Of a stretch of DNA of 17,491 bases, positions 14,399 through 17,491 are shown in pieces. The stretch comes from Prevotella sp. GTDB lineage: Bacteria; Bacteroidota; Bacteroidia; Bacteroidales; Bacteroidaceae. A program made the translations under genes and the position numbers. How positions within the stretch are numbered: the first letter of the stretch is position 1; every line of letters starts with the position of its first letter. The stretch spans positions 1 to 17,491 of the forward strand of contig JAEENF010000102.1 of NCBI GenBank assembly GCA_016283605.1, written 5' to 3'. The notes under the pieces were generated by a model. It ran no database searches and was not told the origin of the DNA. It saw nothing but the letters and a program-made list of their open reading frames with translations.

Positions 14399-16528
14399 TT
14401 AATAGGCGAGTATATTCCACAGCTCGCGGATCTTTGCCTCCGGATCCCATTGTCCATTAAAAGTCCAGCGGGCAGTGACTTCATGAAACGCCGGTGCCTT
14501 CTCCGACTTGTTAAGGTTGTTATCGAGCCAACCGCTGTGACCACCCTCGCGTGAACAATTATAATAATAGACACGCTGGCCCCACGGACAGGGATCGAGC
14601 ACCTTGTCGGTATAGGCATAGCTGATGTTTGTATCGAGGATCTGCGACGACATCTTGCAGTTCAGCAGGAAGAACTGCGAGTCGTGGTGGTAGCGTCCCA
14701 GGATGGTTGGCGACTTGGCATCGAAATAAGAGTCGGTGATGACCAACTTCTTGCTTTTGTTGCCCCGTCCGTCATGCCAGATGATGGCACGGCTATCACC
14801 CAGGAAACGGCAGCGTGTGGCGTAGCACCAGCCTCGTGGACAGAGGAAGTCAACACCCGGACAGCGCAGGTAGAGGTCGGCGTGGTAGTACATGCCGTTA
14901 CCCTCTGGTGCCCAAAGTGAGAGGGCATCGTTGCCGTCAGCAAAGACATTGCTGTTGATGATGATGGTACGCGTAGCCCGTCCGAAGATGGCCATCTGGT
15001 GAGTGGTATTGCCTGGCTCAACCACCGTGCCGTAGTTGTTGTAAACAGTAAGACCGCTGATAATACAGTCGTCGGCCCCGTCCAATAGGACGATGACGCC
15101 ATTGCCCACTTTCTTACCGTGATACTCTTTGATGGTATTTGTCTTGGCTGTTTCTGCCAGCACGATGATGGTACTGTCGCGGTCTTCGCCTACCAGTACG
15201 ATATTCGGACGATCGATGATCACCTTCTGCTCATAGCGTCCTTTCTTGATGAAAATCTTAAAAGGTTTGTCACCTTGCTCAGGGACTTTTTCAATGGCAG
15301 TCTGAATATTCCCGCCTGGTTCTACGATGACGTCAAAATCAGAGAGATTGATGTATGGACGCCGGAACATCTCTATCGTACCGTTCTCGTTGGCTCCCTT
15401 TGTTGTCAGGCTGACGGGAACCTTGTTTTGCGGGTCATGCTTGGTTGCCCATCGCTCATACTCAGCAAACAGACTGCGTGGGTTGTCAGAATACCATGCG
15501 TAACCGTTGCGTCGCTCACTCCCTATCTGATCCAAGCGACGACGTGGTACACCATCACGGTCACAAACAAAGGGCTCGCACCTTTCCAAGTCATAGTAGC
15601 GCGCCCATAAGGGTTGTGCTGTGGGGTATTCTTCTAACCATGTATCACGATCAGGACTGTTCCAAGCGCCCGACCTGCAGAGACGTAAGCCTGTCAGCTT
15701 GTATTTGTCGAACCAGCGCATGGCATAGTGGATAGCTTTCTTCACTCGCTCATCTGGATTAGGTAGACTCATCAGCAGATGGAGGATTGTGGCGCTCTCT
15801 GCCGAACAATAGGAGGGTAGTTCGTAGGCTCTTGCCTGGGCAGGTTGATAGGTGTCTTTATCATGTTGCTGACACCAGACTGTCGGCTGATCGTCTGTAA
15901 TAATCTGCGTTGCCAGTATGCAATCTACACCTTTGTCGAAGGCCGCCTTAGCCCGTTGACGCTGTTGCTTATCGGTGATGTCGCCCTGATAGGGTTTGCG
16001 CTGCTCAGCCACCTCTCTGAGCATATTCATCGTATTCACCATAGCATCGTCATTATAGGTGATATGAACCTGATAACCTTGCGGATTCGGCCAGAACTGT
16101 GGCCATCCACCGTTGTCATACTGTCCACAGAGCAGGTAGTCAATACCGCTGCGGAAAGCATCTCTATAGCGCTGTTGTCCTGTAGCCTGATACAGACGGG
16201 CCAGGTAGGTCAGTTGCATGTTCGTAGCGCCATTATCGGTGGTGGAGTCATCGCGCTTCTGCTTATCCCTCATCACTTGAGTCCGTTCTTCATCGGATAG
16301 CGGCTTTGCCATGTCGATGTTCTTTGGCCAGCCGCCGGTAACCCTTTGATACAACAGGATTTGGTCGCCAATCCGACTAGCCTCTTTTGACTGAAAGAAT
16401 GTTGGTGAAGTCTCACGCATGAGACCTTTGAAAGACTGTGGCTTATCGGCCTTGGCCAGAACAGTCTGGGCATTGAGCGCATGGTCACAACACAGAAATA
16501 CCAGGGTTATAAATAATAATCTCTTCAT
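14399..16528 (-). CDS. Pectate lyase (PL10) / pectin methylesterase (CE8) fusion
   Basis: The start is placed at the ATG of 16528, giving 709 residues, because it opens a signal peptide (MKRLLFITLVFLCC, cleavage after ALNAQ, about 21) and lies 23 bp after a promoter box; an ATG 57 bases further upstream would start before that box. Residues 25-365 are a PL10 pectate lyase: TGGWPKNIDM (64-73), TDNGATNMQLTYLARLY (97-113), GIDYLLCGQYDNGGWPQFWP (128-147) and HITYNDDAM (155-163). Residues 398-690 are a CE8 right-handed beta-helix: FKIFIKKGRYEQKVII (423-438), ADGNDALS (530-537), GVDFLCPRG (558-566, Asp560 the likely nucleophile) and ILGRYH (609-614, Arg612). The two activities fit together: methyl groups are removed, then de-esterified homogalacturonan is cut. 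It is the first gene of the four-gene cluster. Confidence 0.92.
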   Translation of the reverse strand: MKRLLFITLVFLCCDHALNAQTVLAKADKPQSFKGLMRETSPTFFQSKEASRIGDQILLYQRVTGGWPKNIDMAKPLSDEERTQVMRDKQKRDDSTTDNGATNMQLTYLARLYQATGQQRYRDAFRSGIDYLLCGQYDNGGWPQFWPNPQGYQVHITYNDDAMVNTMNMLREVAEQRKPYQGDITDKQQRQRAKAAFDKGVDCILATQIITDDQPTVWCQQHDKDTYQPAQARAYELPSYCSAESATILHLLMSLPNPDERVKKAIHYAMRWFDKYKLTGLRLCRSGAWNSPDRDTWLEEYPTAQPLWARYYDLERCEPFVCDRDGVPRRRLDQIGSERRNGYAWYSDNPRSLFAEYERWATKHDPQNKVPVSLTTKGANENGTIEMFRRPYINLSDFDVIVEPGGNIQTAIEKVPEQGDKPFKIFIKKGRYEQKVIIDRPNIVLVGEDRDSTIIVLAETAKTNTIKEYHGKKVGNGVIVLLDGADDCIISGLTVYNNYGTVVEPGNTTHQMAIFGRATRTIIINSNVFADGNDALSLWAPEGNGMYYHADLYLRCPGVDFLCPRGWCYATRCRFLGDSRAIIWHDGRGNKSKKLVITDSYFDAKSPTILGRYHHDSQFFLLNCKMSSQILDTNISYAYTDKVLDPCPWGQRVYYYNCSREGGHSGWLDNNLNKSEKAPAFHEVTARWTFNGQWDPEAKIRELWNILAY

Positions 16529-16550
16529 CTTAGTAGTTTGTTTCTGGGTG

Positions 16551-16558
16551 CAAAGATA
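16551..16558 (-). promoter_or_regulatory. Promoter -7 box of the pectin-cluster operon
   Basis: The minus strand reads TATCTTTG followed by CA (TAnnTTTG match), 22 bases before the chosen start of the PL10-CE8 gene. No convincing -33 TTTG is seen, which fits a promoter needing an activator, though that is inference. In the rest of the spacer, an 8-bp inverted repeat with one wobble (16612-16632, CAAATG/CATTTG core) covers the DUF2264 stop and might be a weak terminator. Confidence 0.65.
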
Positions 16559-16620
16559 GCAGGAGATTCCGACAATCGGCTGCATTTTTTGACTTTCCTA
16601 CCCTATTTTATGGCAAATGT

Positions 16621-17491
16621 TTACCATTTGTCTTTTGTCTGGATTGTATCGGCCCAGCGATGGTCTTTGGGGAAGGGCTGTCCGCCCCAGGCCTTCACCT
16701 GTGTCCAAGGCTGCGGCGCGTCTGTCCAGAAAGGATGTGAGGCCGGCAGGCCGAGGGGCATGAAGGCCAGCGAGGTCATATAGAGTGAACCGTTGTTGGT
16801 GTACCAATCGGCCGTCTCTGGCTGGGAACCGCAGAAACCGATGGTCAGATAGCCGGCATCGTTGAAATTTTCCTGCTGGTCGAACATACGATGCATCACT
16901 TTTGTCAATGCAGCACGCACTTGTCCGTTGCTGAGATCAGCAGGCAGTTTCTCATACCAGGCCATGAGGGCGAGAGGCTGCATGGCTGCCATACGATAGG
17001 GTGTGGAGCGTCCGATAACCGGGAAGGTTCCCTCGGGCGAGATGAAACGTTCGAGGATGATGGCGAACTTCTGGGCCCGCTTCAAGGCACGGTCGTAATA
17101 TTTCTGATAGTCGAGACGCGAGTTATACTTCGAATCCACCATCGCCTGGAGGGTCTCCAGATACATCGCGTGGAAAACGTAGCTGCTGTAATAGTCGAAG
17201 GCGAAGACGGGACCATCGGCATACCAACCGTCACCAACGTACCACTCCTCGACCTTGCGACAAGCCATGTTTACACGGAACTCATCGAACTGGGCACCTG
17301 CCTTGGCAAGAAAGCTCTCGATTGTAGAGGAGAAGAGAAACCAATTGGTGTAAGGCGGGTCTATCTTCCGCATGCCCTGAAACTCATGGATATAACGCTG
17401 TTTGGTGACATCGTCGAGCGGTTTCCACAGGGTATCCCAAGCACGGAGGAACGACTCGGCGATATAGGCGGCATCCACCAGGTTCTGACCA
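16621..17491 (-). CDS. DUF2264 protein, C-terminal part (5' end outside window)
   Basis: The 5' end lies beyond the right edge; 289 codons plus stop are visible, starting GQNLVDAAYIAESFLRAW. The fragment matches DUF2264: WYVGDGWYADGPVFAFDYYSSYVFHAMY, then FPVIGRSTPYRMAAMQPLALMAWYEKLP, then TADWYTNNGSLYMTSLAFMPLGLPASHPFWTDAPQPWTQVKAWGGQPFPKDH, an (alpha/alpha)-barrel-type pattern typical of glycosidases and polysaccharide lyases. To my recollection DUF2264 relates to CAZy family GH154, with beta-glucuronidase activity reported for a Bacteroides member; I could not check this. Same strand and context as the pectin genes, but a promoter lies between it and PL10-CE8. A GTG at 17478 is internal and should not be taken as the start. 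Confidence 0.85.
   Translation of the reverse strand, partial: GQNLVDAAYIAESFLRAWDTLWKPLDDVTKQRYIHEFQGMRKIDPPYTNWFLFSSTIESFLAKAGAQFDEFRVNMACRKVEEWYVGDGWYADGPVFAFDYYSSYVFHAMYLETLQAMVDSKYNSRLDYQKYYDRALKRAQKFAIILERFISPEGTFPVIGRSTPYRMAAMQPLALMAWYEKLPADLSNGQVRAALTKVMHRMFDQQENFNDAGYLTIGFCGSQPETADWYTNNGSLYMTSLAFMPLGLPASHPFWTDAPQPWTQVKAWGGQPFPKDHRWADTIQTKDKW

Noticed and set aside
16572..16582. CCGA-CAA-TCGG inverted repeat upstream of the pectin operon as an operator
   Set aside because: Only four base pairs per arm; expected by chance.
16529..16585. Longer N-terminus for the PL10-CE8 protein
   Set aside because: It would start upstream of the promoter box and place 19 unrelated residues before a normal signal peptide.

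Overview
The window looks like chromosomal DNA from a member of the Bacteroidota, most likely Prevotellaceae (Prevotella/Xylanibacter/Segatella group). The reasons are a GyrB of 657 residues, four TAnnTTTG-type promoter boxes, a lack of clear Shine-Dalgarno sequences, abundant SPI and SPII signal peptides, a secreted pectin-degradation gene set, and the short direct repeats scattered through the window. The genus is inferred from overall appearance, not from a search.

Layout. Positions 1-1519 (+) hold the end of a phosphate butyryltransferase gene and a complete butyrate kinase gene (ptb-buk), which together turn an acyl-CoA into acyl phosphate and then into the free acid plus ATP. Positions 1467-7290 (-) hold gyrB followed by three overlapping genes for exported proteins: a small FG-GAP/Ca-loop protein, a DUF3160 lipoprotein and a CapA-like phosphoesterase. 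The overlaps are 8, 4 and 32 bp, so this is almost certainly one translationally coupled operon. Its last gene overlaps the 3' end of buk by 53 bp, tail to tail. Upstream of gyrB on the same strand are rpsT (S20) and a tRNA-Glu(UUC) gene, with an unexplained GC-rich 109-nt spacer between them. Positions 8114-8839 (+) hold recO, divergent from tRNA-Glu across a repeat-bounded inverted-repeat region.

Positions 8848-17491 (-) form a carbohydrate block. It runs from a truncated DUF2264 gene, through a promoter, to a PL10-CE8 fusion (pectate lyase plus pectin methylesterase), a CE7-type acetyl esterase, a second alpha/beta-hydrolase esterase and a GH2 glycosidase with a C-terminal discoidin-like domain. 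The last four form a co-directional cluster with gaps of 37, 17 and 1 bp. The proteins are exported and fit together for pectin breakdown: methyl and acetyl esters removed, homogalacturonan cut, side-chain sugars trimmed. No SusC/SusD pair or regulator is visible in the window.

The most unusual signal is not a gene. Short direct repeats of several sequence classes (ATTCACT, GACCATT/GAACATT, ACTCTAA/CTCAATT, TTTTACT) occur between genes and also, with the reading frame intact, inside three consecutive pectin-cluster genes, including one signal peptide. One copy between genes and one copy inside the GH2 gene share the same adjoining 13-mer, TTTGCTACCGCAG, which suggests a dispersed element that can settle in coding DNA without breaking the frame.
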